A stretch of DNA of 64,000 bases from Endocalyx cinctus (GCA_001600455.1 BCKC01000003.1:3978206-4042205), one strand, 5' to 3'. Positions 1-12,920 are shown, counted from the stretch's first letter. Notes: generated from the letters alone by a model not told the origin. Made by a program: numbers and translations.

Positions 1-1423
1 ATGCAACCTTGGGAAAAAAAAAGGGGGGGGACGACGGGGGCTATTTTATGAGAGCAATGAATTGATGATTGACTGATTTGACCACCTTAACAACTGAGAC
101 AGACCTTTAATTTTCATAGATGATGTAACCATATATAAGAGGTAGAATCTCTGAGGAAACTCTTTTAACACTTCCTTATCAATACAGATTCTATTTATTC
201 TGTATAGGCACCCAAAACTATAGTAATGAAGAAAAAAAGAAGAATTGTTGTAAATATGAATGGTGATGTTGGTATTGGTTGAGTACGCATAAGGCAAAGT
301 ATGACAAAAAGATAGGACATTCAACCTATTAGCAATGCAGATGGGTTGTTTTCTTTAGCGGGTTACTAGGCAGGTGGTCCTGGCAATTAGGGTCCGACAG
401 GCTCTGTCTGACAGGCAGAACAGGGTACTTTACCAGGTACCGTAATTCTTTTCCTTAGGAAGGTAGGCGGTCAGTGGAAATTGTCCGTGCCAGGAACACT
501 TTCAGTGACCATAGCAACGCACAGGCCAATAAACCCATCGTCTCTCATTTCTACAGCAGATGATAATAAATACAGAGTATCCATATTCAGATGCCAATAA
601 ATGATCATCCTACATCGCATACTTCGTAAACGCCACATATTTCAAAGTTCCACCGATTTCTATGAATTAGATGTCCCTTTTTTTTTCTCTCTCGACATGT
701 CTAATCCGAGCCAATGGACAAACTTGCGTATTTGATCCGGGACGGAATAAGAATATCGAAAAGCTATAGTTCAGGTCGGGACGGCGTGAGGCGGGTAAAC
801 TTCACGGGAATAATCACGGAGCAGTTTATGAGAGTACGATGTAATTTCCGGGTATGTGACCTACTAAATCTGAATTGACCATGCTGGACTTAACGGATGA
901 ATAACGACAAACCCCGGACCATCTTAAATAGTCGCATATAGATATGCCAATGGGCTTCGTCCTGGGCTATATCAACAAACAAAACACAAGAGTATTTAAG
1001 CTGCAAAATAAACTTGTCGTGTTTAACTAATTAGCTAGAAGATATATAGGCAAGTAGGCATGCAGGTAGGTCGGTGATATTTGAATCACTTGGATAGGGT
1101 CTTGAGTAAATTGTCGTTGCGTACGTTTAAAGCAAACCTCACATCGAAACAAATATACGGTGTTATATACAGTTAATACCGATATAAACAAACCCATGGC
1201 CAATCACAATGGCTACAATAACAGCTCTAACTTGACTGAAAGTATGATTTGAAAGGGGCGTTTTTTAACCCGTTCGTGTCAGTCAATAGTAGGCTTACAA
1301 TTATCGAGAGCGCCGGAAGTATAAAAGCCAGACTGATATCAACCTGCAGTGACCCTTCTTCATACATACTATAGATCAATACTATATATGTTAAATCAGA
1401 CAATCCCAATAACTGGCAAAGAC
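1..1423. other. Gene-free AT-rich stretch
   Basis: I see no supportable gene. Open frames here are short and have no recognisable motif. The stretch begins with A and G homopolymers, and has AGGTAGG/TAGGCA-type short repeats around 1047-1075. Its right end is the promoter of the SDR gene that starts at 1424. Confidence 0.5.
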
Positions 1424-2474
1424 ATGACGACTTATACTCGGGAAACAGAGGGTCGAACCCTTGTGCAAGACTTTGCGGACCAGGTAAAGGGTAGGACTTG
1501 TAAGTCGAGAAAAGCCCCTTCTCCTCTATTAGTACAGTTAGATATTAAATGCCCATTCGTTCCTAGTTCTCGTGACTGGCCCAACCGGCGGCGGCCTCGG
1601 AGCTGAGACATCCGTGTCCCTCGCAGCCTCATCGCCAGCTATGTTGATTCTGATCGGGCGATCCCCCGACAAGGCACAGCCGACGATCGACGCGATCAAG
1701 GAGACCGACCCGTCCATCAAGGTGAAATTCGTCGCGGCCGAACTATCCTCGATGAAGAGCGTTCGTCAGGCCGCCGACGTTATCCTGCAGGATCGGGAGA
1801 TCGGCAAGATCGACGTCATCATCAACAACGCCGCTATAATGGCCTGCCCCTTCGAGCTCACGGACGAAGGCCTCGAGCTCCAGCTGGCGACCAACTACCT
1901 AGGCCACTTCCTGCTGACGAACAAGCTGCTACCCCTCCTCGCCGCGGGCGCGCGCGTCGTCAACCTCACGAGCTCGGGCCACCGAGCCGGCGGCATCCGC
2001 CTGTCGGACCCCAACTTCTCGCTTCCGGGCTCGTACGCGCGCTTCCTCGGGTACGCGCAGACCAAGACGGCGGCGGTCCTGTTCTCGGTGGCGCTGCGGG
2101 CGCGCGGGGTCCGGTCCTACGCCGCGCACCCGGGCAGCGTCCCGAGCGGGCTGCAGGCGCACGTCCGGTCGCTCCCGCCCGAGGACGCGAAGAAGCAGTG
2201 GGACGAGGCGGCGCGGGCCGTCTACGACGACGACGTCGACGACCTCGCGGGCGCGCGCGCGCGCGACCCCGTCAAATCCCTGCAGCAGGCGTGCGCTACC
2301 GCGTTGCGGGCGGCGCTGGACCCGGCCTTGGCGGCTCGCGAGGGCATTTACATGCGCGATTGCGACTTGACTACCGATCCTGCTTGGGTGAGGCCGTACG
2401 CTGTTGATCCGGAACTCGCGGAGAAGTGCTGGAAGTGGAGCGAGGAATTGGTTGGGGAGAAGTTTGACGTTTGA
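1424..2474 (+). CDS. Short-chain dehydrogenase/reductase, retinol-dehydrogenase-like
   Basis: Predicted NAD(P)-dependent oxidoreductase of the classical SDR fold, 327 aa. Exons are 1424-1499 and 1567-2474. The intron at 1500-1566 has a GTAAGT donor and a CCTAG acceptor, and joining it restores the frame between DFADQVKGRT and the glycine-rich loop. Motifs seen: TGPTGGGLG dinucleotide-binding loop near residue 29, NNAA in the middle, a catalytic Ser in NLTSSGH, and the YxxxK pair in GYAQTKTA. The layout fits fungal proteins related to retinol dehydrogenases or WW-domain oxidoreductases. The 3' half is very GC-rich, unlike its AT-rich flanks. The substrate cannot be told. The start is the ATG that gives the normal N-terminal extension before the loop. 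Confidence 0.88.
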
Positions 2475-2825
2475 GATTCATATTCCTATACTGTCAATTA
2501 ATTGTAAATTACATTCATTATTCCATTTTATGGTTCCTCTCTTGGTGTATCCATTGATCAGATATTATTCCGATGGAGAGATAATGGTATGCTGGAGATA
2601 TTACCACTACCAACTAGCGATACAGCAGTAGGTTACAAGCTATCCATGTACACAGTACAGTGCGTATTCCCTCTGAATAACAGTCCCCCACCTAATTTGT
2701 AAGCTAATCAGAACCCCCTGTCCGTGCATTTTGAATCTCAATTGATTGACGACTAGCGATAGCAGTGAGTAAGTAAAGTAACTTCGAAATTGAACATCAC
2801 ATTCGCGGATGTCGCCAACGAGAAG
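2475..2825. other. Intergenic region before AP-2 sigma
   Basis: About 350 bases between two plus-strand genes. It should hold the SDR terminator region and the AP-2 sigma promoter. No gene or clear repeat is seen. Confidence 0.4.
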
Positions 2826-3491
2826 ATGTTGTCATTTATCTTGATACAGAACCGGCAGTACGTAACCCACATTAGCAGAATGAGTGGCGTCTATAAAGAG
2901 CTATAAGAGAGCAACGAGCTAACCATTCAAAACAACAAAACAGGGGCAAGACCCGGTTGGCGAAGTGGTACGTCCCTTACAGCGACGACGAGAAGATCAA
3001 GCTCAAGGGCGAGGTGAATAAACCTTTTCAATCTCTTATCTTCCGTATTTCCCTTCCCTGTCTACTTAACTCTCCTCACGACATCTATAGCATAAGCCAA
3101 AAAAAAAAGTTTCCCGAAAAAAATACTAACCTATTCCTCTTTTTTCGAAAATTTAAAACAGGTTCACCGTCTCGTAGCGCCCCGGGATCAAAAATACCAA
3201 TCAAACTTCGTCGAGTTCCGACACCACAAGATCGTGTACCGACGGTACGCCGGCTTATTCTTCTGCGCCTGCGTCGACACCAACGATAACGAGCTGGCCT
3301 ACCTCGAGGCCATCCACTTCTTCGTCGAGGTTCTCGACGCCTTCTTCGGCAACGTGTGCGAGCTCGACCTGGTCTTCAACTTTTACAAGGTCTACGCCAT
3401 CCTCGACGAGGTCTTCCTAGCCGGCGAGATCGAGGAGACGAGTAAGCAGGTGGTGCTCACGAGGCTGGAACATTTGGATAAGTTGGAGTAA
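2826..3491 (+). CDS. APS2: AP-2 complex subunit sigma (small adaptin)
   Basis: Small chain of the AP-2 clathrin adaptor, which recruits cargo and clathrin at the plasma membrane during endocytosis. Three exons: 2826-2857, 2944-3013, 3162-3491. They give 143 aa, the usual length. Exon 1 reads [11 protein letters not shown], exon 2 [23 protein letters not shown], exon 3 [19 protein letters not shown] onward. The phase-2 join at exon 1 rebuilds a Gln codon. Hallmarks are the N-terminal longin-like strand, the [21 protein letters not shown] core and [35 protein letters not shown] branch site (ACTAAC) lies at 3125-3130 in intron 2. AP-1 sigma is the alternative, but the [13 protein letters not shown] and C-terminal segments fit AP-2. 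Confidence 0.95.
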
Positions 3492-4242
3492 ACCAACCCA
3501 AAAAAAGAAAGAAAAAAAGGGGGGCACATGGCTCCTTGAGCTGAGTTTTACCAGTCCTCGGTTTGGTAGTAGCCGAAGAAGGTTGGGAGTTAGTTGGTGA
3601 AAAGAAAACACAAAAATAAAGAAAGATGTATAATTAAGGTTATGACGCCGTCTGAAAGACTTTTTTGTTAATACGGGTAATTCAATGGCGAAGGCGTACG
3701 GAGTTCTCTCAGATGAGGTAGAGTCTATATCAGAATATATCAGCAACCTATATATGAAGACCAAGGTGACACCGACCAAAATTGGAGGTATTTGAGTTTT
3801 GCTCCTTAATTGACGTACGAGTGATGATACACATCTTTTCCTCTGATGGGCTCCAGTCTGCACCCAAGGGAATAAAGAGCTTTAAAGCCTTCAGTGGCTG
3901 GCTAATCGATTTAGGTGAAGCACCAACTAGAGATTTTGAGACTCAATCCGAAGAAATCACTCGATAAGCAACATATAGGAATTTTCTTTTACCAATCAAA
4001 GGCAAAGTGATTTTTACTGTGTAGATTTACTCGTAAACTTCGTGACGGAAGGCCAGAAATACAAGCGAGAAAGGAAAAAAATACCATTGTGTTCCGAATG
4101 CAATGGTGCGTAGATACCAGCTAGTAGATACAAACAACCTACAAATCTCCGCCCTGAATGATGTGTGAATTGGTCATTCTCATGAAAGATCCGTGTAGAT
4201 CAAGCCTCTTATATCACCGTCTTCCGCGTCCATGTTCATGAT
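3492..4242. other. Convergent intergenic region
   Basis: Roughly 750 AT-rich bases between the convergent 3' ends of the AP-2 sigma gene and the zinc-knuckle gene. Open frames overlap it but lack motifs or plausible codon use. Nothing else is recognised. Confidence 0.4.
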
Positions 4243-5494
4243 TCATATCTCATGTCGTTCAACCGTAACAGAATCATTACTGTCACGATCGTCATCGCCA
4301 TCGCCATCGCCACCATCGTCCTGATACTTCAAGTCCGGCCACTTATCTAGCACGGTCTGTCGTCTGGCGTGGCGCGAGACAACGGGATTTTCGCGGTTGC
4401 GGAACAGACGGGCAACATCCGGAATGAAATACTGGCCATTAGCTCTAAGGCCAAGGGAGATCTGGTCCGCCGTCGGCTGCTCACTCTCCTCGGGGGGTTT
4501 CTGAGGCTGTTGAGTAATTTCGGAAGGGTTTTTTTTCTGCGCTGACTCCTTCGGAGATGCTAGCAGTTCGTCCTCGAGACGGGAAAGGAACTCGTCTGCC
4601 TTCTCTTCGCTCTGAATTCCTACGTAAGAATGACTTGCCTCATGGCTGTGGTATAGCGTTTCAAGGGCCGATTTGCGCTTCTGGGTGATGGAGGAATCGA
4701 ACTTGTTCTCGGGGCATAGGGTCGAGATATGAGCGCCGACTTTCGCGCAAATCGAACATACGTAATGCGGCGGAGGTGGTAGATCGTAACTGGGATCGAG
4801 ATCCGTTGGACAGAACTTGATCAAGTGACCTAAATATATCGGATATCAGTACATAGGGTTTTCATGGAACGATGTGCCCGTTACCTGGCTTACTGCAGCG
4901 TTTACAGTTATACCCCTTCTGCATGTTAGATGAGTTAGGCTTCTCTGGTATCTCATTCCTTTTGTCCTTAACATCTTGGATCATGTAATGCCGCGGGATC
5001 TTCCTGGTTCCCAGAGGAATGTCGTTGGAGCCTGTCTTTTTAACAGGTTGATCATCATTCGGAAGCGAATGATCGGAATCTTCCACCACTCTGCCTCCAT
5101 CTTGAAGTATTTCAAACTGGTTCCGGATCTCTACCTGAGCCATCAAGTATCTGCGGCGGTAAGTTACATTACCTTCTGTTTGAAACCACGTGTCGAATCT
5201 CTGGTCAAGCTCCTTCATGGTATAGGGTGTACCATTCGGACCGCTGACAAGGAGGGCGTCGACAAACTCCGAGATGAAAGGACCGTGATCAAATTTGTCA
5301 TCCCTGATTTTCTCTCGCAGCCAGTGGGTGAAGACGTTGAAAGTAAATCTCTGGAGGTTCTCGGAGTCTGGTTGGTGTGTTGAGATGAAAGTTTTGATGA
5401 CATCCTTGATATCATCTAGAGTCCTATCCTTGAAGGGTTTGTTAGCCCAAATCCTGGATTGATTCCGATACATCTCCATCGCAGAGTTCACCAA
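4243..5494 (-). CDS. Zinc-knuckle (CCHC) domain protein
   Basis: Exons 5494-4885 and 4829-4243 (minus strand). The intron 4884-4830 has a GTAACG donor and a TTTAG acceptor. The splice rebuilds a CCHC knuckle, CKRCSKPGHLIKFC, that neither exon contains alone. A second Cys/His group follows (CSICAKVGAHISTLC). The N-terminal half is helical and not assigned; the C-terminus is charged and low-complexity. The protein probably binds nucleic acid or acts in RNA processing, by analogy with other zinc-knuckle proteins. The 5' end is uncertain. The first ATG in the main frame is at 5479, but a short upstream exon (ATG at 5733, ending at 5689 before GTAAGT) could splice in frame at 5542 or at 5473, after a long pyrimidine tract. 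Confidence 0.75.
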
Positions 5495-6271
5495 GAATAA
5501 ATCGAAGAAGAGAGAAGGAGGGGGAAAATAGTGGAAGAAAATCTAATTAATGTTGGGATATTGCCGTTGTAAAGGTACATAAATTTGATACAGGAACTGA
5601 TATTTTTTTTTTTTTTGGGATGTGTAGAAATCCTTATTTAAACGGGGCCTTCTAATAGATAGATAATGATAAGAAAAGAAGAACTTACTGCGGCTGGTGA
5701 AGCTATCACGGCTTCTGGATCTGGTAGATGCATTGCGGCTTATGCGCGGCTGTGGTGTTGATGGTTTAAAGTGACTGGACTATGGTGATAATGAGAGGTT
5801 TTGAAGTAGACCTTATATATAATATGGATTCTGTATCAAAGGGAAGGTACCAATCAATAATAATGGCGAAGGAAAGCGCTTTCAATTAAGGATTAGACAT
5901 TAAAACTATTCAAAAAGATATACTTGACTACTTCACTTTTTCCAGATAAAGTACCCAATATGCACACAACAGTGGCAGACAAAGATATACGTCCATCTCT
6001 TTCCATTTTTGAAAAGCCAGTATGTGTTGACCTCTTAGTTGAAAATTAAACATGGTCTCTATAATGAGTCAAGTGTACTTTTATAACTAGAAATAGTATC
6101 TATATACTATTAATACCTCCAAGCTGGGGATGACGATATAGGGGTTTAATTTTCTAATGTAAGCACATGTGTGTATTTGAATGAAAGAATAGATAGAAGT
6201 GCTTGGGTATGGGCCTTACATTTGTTTAGTCCATGCTATATACTATATACCACGATAAATTTGACATGAAA
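5495..6271. other. Intergenic region between zinc-knuckle gene and IST1
   Basis: Contains the possible upstream coding exon of the zinc-knuckle gene (5689-5733, minus strand) and a T homopolymer near 5600. The rest is AT-rich and holds the 3' region of IST1. No separate gene seen. Confidence 0.4.
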
Positions 6272-7262
6272 TCAACGCTTTAGGGCAGCAAACCGAGCAG
6301 CAAGTTCGTTGACATCAGGTATACCATCTCCACTTCCACTCTTCGTATCGTTTCTCTTCTTCGCTATACCGGCATCTATCATCTTTTGATTGGGTTTTAT
6401 TTCCATTGAGTTCAGTGTGACCTTGGGTCGCGGGTTTTCGGTTGACGGACTTGGGGGGTTTATGTGTAGGGGATTATCTGGTCCAAGCGATCTGGGAGGA
6501 GTAGCTCGGCTCAGCTCTTCTCTCTCCTTCGCCTCTCTGCTTCCGGCAGTTCCGGGCATCTTCTCCGCCTGATCACCACCGGGATTATCATCATCTCCAA
6601 TATCGTCATCTACGTACTTGGGAGCTTCTCCAAGGTCCTTAGGTCTCTTGGGCCAGTCAACGCCGTATGCTCGGGCAATCTCTTCTAGATAACCCTGGAC
6701 CAGTTCTGGTTTTGGAGGGGTGACGCTTAGCTTCTTCACGACCTTTTCCGATACCTTTCCGTCCGTATTTTCCATCGCGGCGAGCACAAACTCTTTCCCA
6801 AACTTTTCGGCAAAGAGTATGCGGACCTGCTGCAACTCCTTGACCTCGGTCTTAGGCGCAGCATATATGATACTCTTCACAGCTTCCTCCAACCCAGGGT
6901 CACACGTGGGAGAGTCAAGAAGTCCGGATCGGGCGAGGAGAAGCTCGCAGTATAGCTCGAGAATCTCGTAAAGTTCGGTGATGATATCGCTTCGAATAAT
7001 GTTCTCTACCCGGATTTTGGCAGAGTCGATTTTCCCAACCTCTAATAATTGGGCCATGGCCCTTCTCTGTGTCTTTCCCATAGCATCATCGCGCTGCTGT
7101 ACCATTCGTAAACGCGCGATGGACAGTTTTAGCTGTACCTTCAGTTTCACCTATTTCATCGCAGGAGTTAGTAGATTGGAATGACATGTTTGAAGTGGCA
7201 CTTTTATTCCATCGGGAGAAGCTGAAAAAGGTACTCACGACTATAGTTGCTCCTGGAGGCAT
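6272..7262 (-). CDS. IST1: IST1-like ESCRT-III regulator
   Basis: ESCRT-III-associated factor that regulates the Vps4 ATPase in multivesicular body sorting. Exons 7262-7239 (MPPGATIV) and 7150-6272, 300 aa; the donor is GTGAGT and the join is phase 0. The IST1 domain is clear: VKLKVQLKLSIARLRMVQQ, RRAMAQLLEVGKIDSAKIR, VENIIRSDIITELYEILELYCELLLAR (residues about 9-85). A disordered acidic/proline linker follows. The protein ends in DVNELAARFAALKR, a MIM-type helix expected to bind the Vps4 MIT domain. The 24-nt first coding exon is the reason the second exon opens with a GTG codon rather than an ATG. It is transcribed divergently from the transporter gene at 8146. Confidence 0.92.
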
Positions 7263-8145
7263 TATGAAATTAGCTACCTTCAAGCTTCGTTCTGATTTTA
7301 TCCTTTCGGTGTATAGATATGGTGTATATTTGCTTTTCTGTACAGCTTCAAAGTACTTTAGTATAGAAGGATATCTATAGCATAAGGTCAGGAANCCCCG
7401 CCAATGCTGGATGCTAGTACCTAATCTACATTCCCTAGCTGCTCGTGTTAGTGGGGTAAATCAGGTTACGTTGGTAGTACAAATATAGTAAATGCGACTG
7501 TTATATGATTGGTTGAAATTTAATTGGGCGTCGAATCCCCTATACTTTAAAATTACTAAGAAATCCACCCTATTCATGCCCCCGTTTCTGTCCGCTGAAA
7601 AAAGACCTCCCAAGCCCGTCCTTATCTACTTAAGCACCTAAATATGTAGTATTTAGTAGTGTATTTAATCACTTAGGCATTAGGTTAGGCAGGTTAGGTT
7701 ACTCTACAGGCGGGTGTTTTAATTAAACCGCTATGACATCATTTATCGGGGCAGAAGCCAAGTGCCTAAGAGGTTTAGTTAGTTTATGGTTAGGTGATTC
7801 GTGTAAGGGTACATGCAGTCAATGGTCCGTCATGATCCACAGAGTCATTGTTTTTTTACGAAGGGTATAAATCAATAAAAATAAAAACAAACAAAGAGAC
7901 AGATTTTCTGTTGATCGTTGACTTGGTGGTATTCTTGCACGAGTAAGCCCTCATTAGTTTCAACTGGGGGTTTTATCAATTTAGAATCGTCCTTCTCACA
8001 ATAAATGGTGACTCGGGCAGTCTGCTATAATGCGACAGTTGCCCAATAAACAAATTAATTCTCCTCTTCACGTCAATTTCAACGCCATGAATACATCGAA
8101 AAATCCTTTTCGAACGGGTTCCATTTTGAATCTATTCTTCAAATC
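7263..8145. other. Divergent promoter region, IST1 / ArAE transporter
   Basis: About 880 AT-rich bases between two divergent genes, so it should hold both promoters. It includes one undetermined base (N at 7395) and several TTAGG/CACCTA-type short motifs between 7630 and 7710. No gene is recognised. Confidence 0.45.
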
Positions 8146-11100
8146 ATGAGTATAATTCCAAAATCCAGCCGGCGTTGCCAGCTATGGCTGGCAGCGTTCA
8201 TCACCAAACTTCAAACAAATCATCTTTGGCAACGGATTTTCAAATGTACTCTTTGCACCACTCTCACCATTATAATCGGCATTTTACCCGCTGTAATTGC
8301 TGTATTCGGCCGTTCAACTTACTTGGGAGCTATGGTATCAGTCTTTGGTAATCCCGGACGTCGATTTGGCCAGATGACCGAGGCTCTTCTGCTCATCTTT
8401 ATTGGCGCCGTCTTGGGAGTAGGTTGGGGCTCACTCGGATTATACCTCTCTAGCCTAGTTCGTGGCAGCAACGTGGAGGCATCGTGGGGCATCAGGGCCA
8501 CCTTCTTCACTCTGGCTGTCATATTCCATGCGATTTTGCGTTCTGCTACTCCAAGATTGTTTCTGTTCGTTTTTTGGCTTCTCCTCATCAGTACTACGAT
8601 CTTGACGGGCTCGGCGGCGTCAGTTTCGGCTACGACTGCCACTCAGATACTCTATCCGATATTTACCGCCATCGGCATTAGTATCGTAACGAACATTCTG
8701 ATTTTCCCCGAGTTCTCGAGTGGTTTCCTGGGAACGACTGCCATTAAAACGTTATGCGAGACGATCCAATGCTTTGACGAGGTCGGAAATTGGTTTATGG
8801 CGGATACTAAAGCCTGCGGTAATCAAGAAGAGATGAAAAATCTGTCCGCTAAGTTGCGCACCGAGCTGATAGCTTTGTCGGACAAGAAGCCAAAACTGAG
8901 AGCTCAGCTTGCGGAGTGTAAGAGGATGCAGGTCGAATGCAATCTGGAAATCTTCTTCGCAGTACTCCCGCCACGGTCCTTGAAGCATCTTAGCACAAGT
9001 CTGATGAGTCGACTTGTGCAAGTTGTCATCTCTCTTATCACCGCCTGCGAAAGCAAATATGCCTTGGCAGGGTACGGGCACGACGATACCGTGGGAACAG
9101 AAGAAGATACCGACGCCGAAAGCTCCGATTCCGATACGAGCAGCGAATCCTCGGATGATAGTGCTGATGATGAGACCGAGAAAAAGAGTCAAAGTCACCG
9201 AAAAAAGAAATCTAAGCATAGGCGTAACTTGGAACTGATTAAGCCTATCCGAGAGATAGAGTCTGGAGACATTGATCTCCTGGAGCACATAATGTCCCAG
9301 GTGCGAGATCCTGCTTCCGTACTTCAAGATCAGATACGAGCTGCCATGCAAGTCATAGTGGCTTCCCTGGCTTATTGCTACGACGTTCCTAAACTCCCTT
9401 CGGGTGTTATATCACCCCACGGAGTTATCCTTGAAGAAATAGACGTTAGGCTGGACGTTTTTGCGGAGGCCCTTGCACAGTTTGACCAAGATTCTGCGGT
9501 AGCTTTAGAAAACGCTGCTGCTATGTCCTATAGGGATTCTCACGTAAGTATCCCACTCGCTACGTAACTTTACGGTTGAGCAGATTATGCATGTCTTATC
9601 GTCGGCCTTCGCGGAGTTGAAGGATCTAACTATGTTACTTTAGGGCGATCTCATGCCTAGGATGGAAACGCATCTCATTTCTTCTTTCTTACTCAATCTC
9701 CGACTAGCAGCCACTCATGTCATGGATATGTTAAAGCATTCTAGAATGTTGGTGGAGAGGAGACAAGCCAGACACGACAAGCGTAGATTATACTTTCCTA
9801 AGATCAGTTGGAAAAAATGGCTCACTACCGGCGGTGAACAAGACGGGCATGTTTTGCCAGAGAATGCTAGGAAGGAAGCAAGAGCTGGTCATGGATCGAG
9901 AGAAGACGATAAAAACGACGACGACGATGACGATAAGAATTGTTCTGCGGTTGGAGACGAGGCAGTATCAAGTTCTGCCAAAGACGAAGAGGCTGCTGTT
10001 ACTAACATTAAACAGTCCGAATTTCCTGAAAAGGGAAAAATTCCTCGACGGAAGGGACCTCAAAAAGCCGACACTAATACATCTCTGTGGCTGCGAGGGT
10101 TGGCTGCCGACGCTCTAGAGCTCTTGGGTGATTCAGACCATTTATTATTTGCTCTGAAGATGACCGTGGCGGTTCTCCTCATCACTTGGCCCGCTTTCGT
10201 GTCCTCTTTGAATCCCTGGTTTGTTTCCATACGTGGCTCATGGGCCTCCATACAGCTTACACTTGTATTCGAAGTTTCAATCGGCACGTCGTTTGAAAGT
10301 TTCGTCGTCAGACTCGTTGGACTGCTGTATGGGTGTGGAGTAGGACTGGTGGCTTTTGAAATTGGCGAAGGAAATCCTGTCGTTTTTGTTGTGATCCTTG
10401 TCATTGGTATTCTTCCGGCGACATATGTGCATCTTAGTACCCCGTTCGTCAAGGCCGGCTTCATCTCCATTGTGAGTATGTCTGTGGTTGGCTTGGGTAA
10501 GTGATTTGGATTTTATTCTGCTATTTTTTTCAAACTTCTAATTGTTGACTTGAGTATTTTGTAGCAATACTCGTCGGTGGTTCCAGTGATAAGCCTTGGG
10601 AGATCTATTTGAAACGGCAGGTGGCATTTATCGTAGGAGGCGCTGTGGCTCTGATCATCGAGCTTTGCTTATTCCCGACTCGCGCACGAGATAGACTGGT
10701 AGAATCTTTGGCTGCCAGTATCAACCAAATATGCAATATGGAAGCGACAATCGCCGTGGGTATTGATTCATCGGAGAACGTCGATGTCAAATCTCACGCA
10801 ATCAATGCTAGCTTTGCACAAGCCAAAGATAAAGCTGAGCAAGCTCTTTCGGCAGCCAGCACATTTCTCCCCTTCACTCTAACTGAGCCTCGACTCAAGG
10901 GAAGTTTCGAAGGACAAGCTATGGTATACGGCGAAATTATATATGTGCTATATCAGATTGTCGATCGCATGGATGGCATGTTACAAATTCGCAACGCATA
11001 TGGGAGCAGCGTGTTGGAGGAACTGCATGCCGAAGTTTTAGCATATCGCCGTAACGTAGCGGCCAGCGTAACGCTGATACTATTCGCCGTTCAGGAAGCA

Positions 11101-11904
11101 TTGACAACCCGACTGCCTCTCCCGCAATTCCTGCCATCCAGTCGCGTAGCGCAGCTTCGATACGTCAGCCGTGTCCGTGAGCTCCTCTTAGAACGCGCGG
11201 CGGAGTCGGCTCGGCGTAGCGGTACGCAGACGCCCGTCGGGGCAACTCCTCGTGCCTCCCTGCTACGTCTCAGCTCGACTACCGACTTTCTCCTTCAGAG
11301 TCATATCGTGCGATCAATGACGCGGCAGAATTTTCTAGCCTGGAATGCGGTCTCGGCCAGCATGATGGAAGTCATTGAATTTCTCGAGGAACTAGTTGAC
11401 CTAGCCAAGTTGCTAGTGGGCGTCAATGCATTCCGTAGCGGCATGCTGGAACGCCCCAATTTCCACGAGTATTTAGCTAAAATTAAAGCTCGACAGGACG
11501 AGACCGAGGTGGCCTCTGCCGCCATGGCCGAGCAGGAAGAAGAACAGCAACTCGAAAATGTTAAGAGCAAATCTAGCATCCCCTTCTCGCGAAGAAAAAG
11601 GGGCCTCACTGTCGGAAGCACGGCAGCTACTGTTAAGTCTAACACCTCTGCGGGCCCGGGTGGACTACGGAGGAGACAGACAGGGCTTGGTGGCGGTCTG
11701 ATAAGGACGAATACGGGGGCCCGAAGCACCGCCACCGCCAACAGCGATGAATGTGCAGTTGCTGAAGAACCCGACCTGCCAATGAGTTTGCAAAGAGTCA
11801 TGACGAAGAGGATGGAAGGTAGAGAGATGGACCGAAGGCAGAAGAGGGGCAGGCGCGAATCGGAAAACGATGCGAAGGGGAAGAAGTTTAAAAATATTGT
11901 ATAA
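8146..11904 (+). CDS. ArAE-family membrane transporter (putative ER transporter, FUSC/DUF2421)
   Basis: Large polytopic membrane protein of 1196 aa. Exons 8146-9543, 9644-10496, 10565-11904; donors are GTAAGT in both introns and a CTAAC branch site lies at 9626-9630. The first membrane block is at residues about 35-190 (LTIIIGILPAVIAVF, ALLLIFIGAVLGVGW and others). A Ser/Asp/Glu-rich then Lys-rich cytosolic stretch is near 320-350. The second membrane block spans the exon 2/3 join (TVAVLLITWPAFV, VVFVVILVIGILPATYV, FISIVSMSVVGLAILVGG). A long helical C-terminal domain (DUF2421-type) ends in a basic tail. This matches the fungal group annotated as 6-TM ER transporters or Bre4 (brefeldin A sensitivity), related to plant ALMT and bacterial aromatic-acid exporters. 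The substrate is unknown. Confidence 0.88.
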
Positions 11905-12242
11905 TTTTGGTTTTCTCATTTTGGGTGGCGGTGTATATATTGAAATACCCTAACTAACAGGCTACATGTCTGTTTTTATGGATGGAGCTCGATTGCCTTG
12001 TTGTAATAACGATCGAGAGTTGAGATGAGGACTCAGGATAGCGGGAGGATATGATACCCAAATTCGATTGAATTTCTTACAAATGATGACTGATAAAGAC
12101 GTAACGACTTCTATAAATTTATCCCTACTAATATATAAAGCATAATCTATCTGGATTTAAAACCATTCAACCATATATCGTATTTATAAAGCATGGGGAA
12201 AAAATAAATCAAAATAAGTTGAATTCTTTCGTTGAAATGCTA
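11905..12242. other. Convergent intergenic region
   Basis: About 340 AT-rich bases between the convergent transporter and phosphatase genes; presumably both 3' UTRs. Nothing else seen. Confidence 0.4.
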
Positions 12243-12920
12243 CTATGAACCCATTTGGGTGCTAGTAGCACTAGAACCTCCAGTAGCCGTAACATCCTTT
12301 AATTGATGCAACCAGCACTCGTCCGTATTGACATACTCGGGGTCAAAGTGAAAGATGCGCACCTCGGCGTTCTTCCAGGGGTATACGCTGACCCCGGAAG
12401 GCGAGCCGGTGATCCGTCTCAGAACATCGCCGTGCGCGACGAGGACGATATTCTGCTCGGGGCGATCGCGCAGCCAGCGACGAACCCAGGCGGCGCGCTC
12501 GGCGAGGGCCTCGTCCGTCGCGGCCCAGAACCCGGCCTTGCTCGTCCACTCGGGGACGAGGGGCCGGAGGTCGAAAGCGGCGAACTCCGGATCGGACTCG
12601 AGGTCGGCGCGCGACGATCCCGTGTCGCAAGGGAACGCGTTGCACTCCTGCGCCTGCGGCAGGCAGACGACCTTGCCGAGGCCGCCGAGCCGCTCGATCG
12701 CGGGCGCCCACCCGAGGTACGTCGTCTGCAGGGTGCGCTTTAAGGGGGACGACGCTACGAGGTCGGCTTCGAGCTGCAGGTTCCCCGCTTCCTTCGCTAG
12801 GGCCCGGGCTTGGGTCTTGCCGAGCTCGGTGAGCGGCGCGTCGGGGATTTCGTAGTCGTAGTCGACGTTGTGCTCGGCTTGGGCGTGCCGCACGAGTATA
12901 AGGCGAGAATTGGGCGCCAT
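12243..12920 (-). CDS. Histidine phosphatase (phosphoglycerate-mutase-like) family protein
   Basis: Single-exon protein of 225 aa starting at the ATG for MAPNSRLILVRHAQAEHN. The RHG-type catalytic motif is LVRHAQAEHN (residues about 9-18), with Ala in place of the usual Gly. The second catalytic His is in LVAHGDVLRRI near residue 176, and the conserved LTELGKTQARAL segment follows the first motif. The family covers phosphoglycerate mutases, fructose-2,6-bisphosphatases and many broad phosphatases. Its size and lack of a mutase insertion suggest a small soluble phosphatase of unknown substrate. An in-frame ATG 60 bases upstream would add about 20 residues, but the chosen start gives the normal N-terminus right before the first beta strand. 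Confidence 0.88.
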   Translation of the reverse strand: MAPNSRLILVRHAQAEHNVDYDYEIPDAPLTELGKTQARALAKEAGNLQLEADLVASSPLKRTLQTTYLGWAPAIERLGGLGKVVCLPQAQECNAFPCDTGSSRADLESDPEFAAFDLRPLVPEWTSKAGFWAATDEALAERAAWVRRWLRDRPEQNIVLVAHGDVLRRITGSPSGVSVYPWKNAEVRIFHFDPEYVNTDECWLHQLKDVTATGGSSATSTQMGS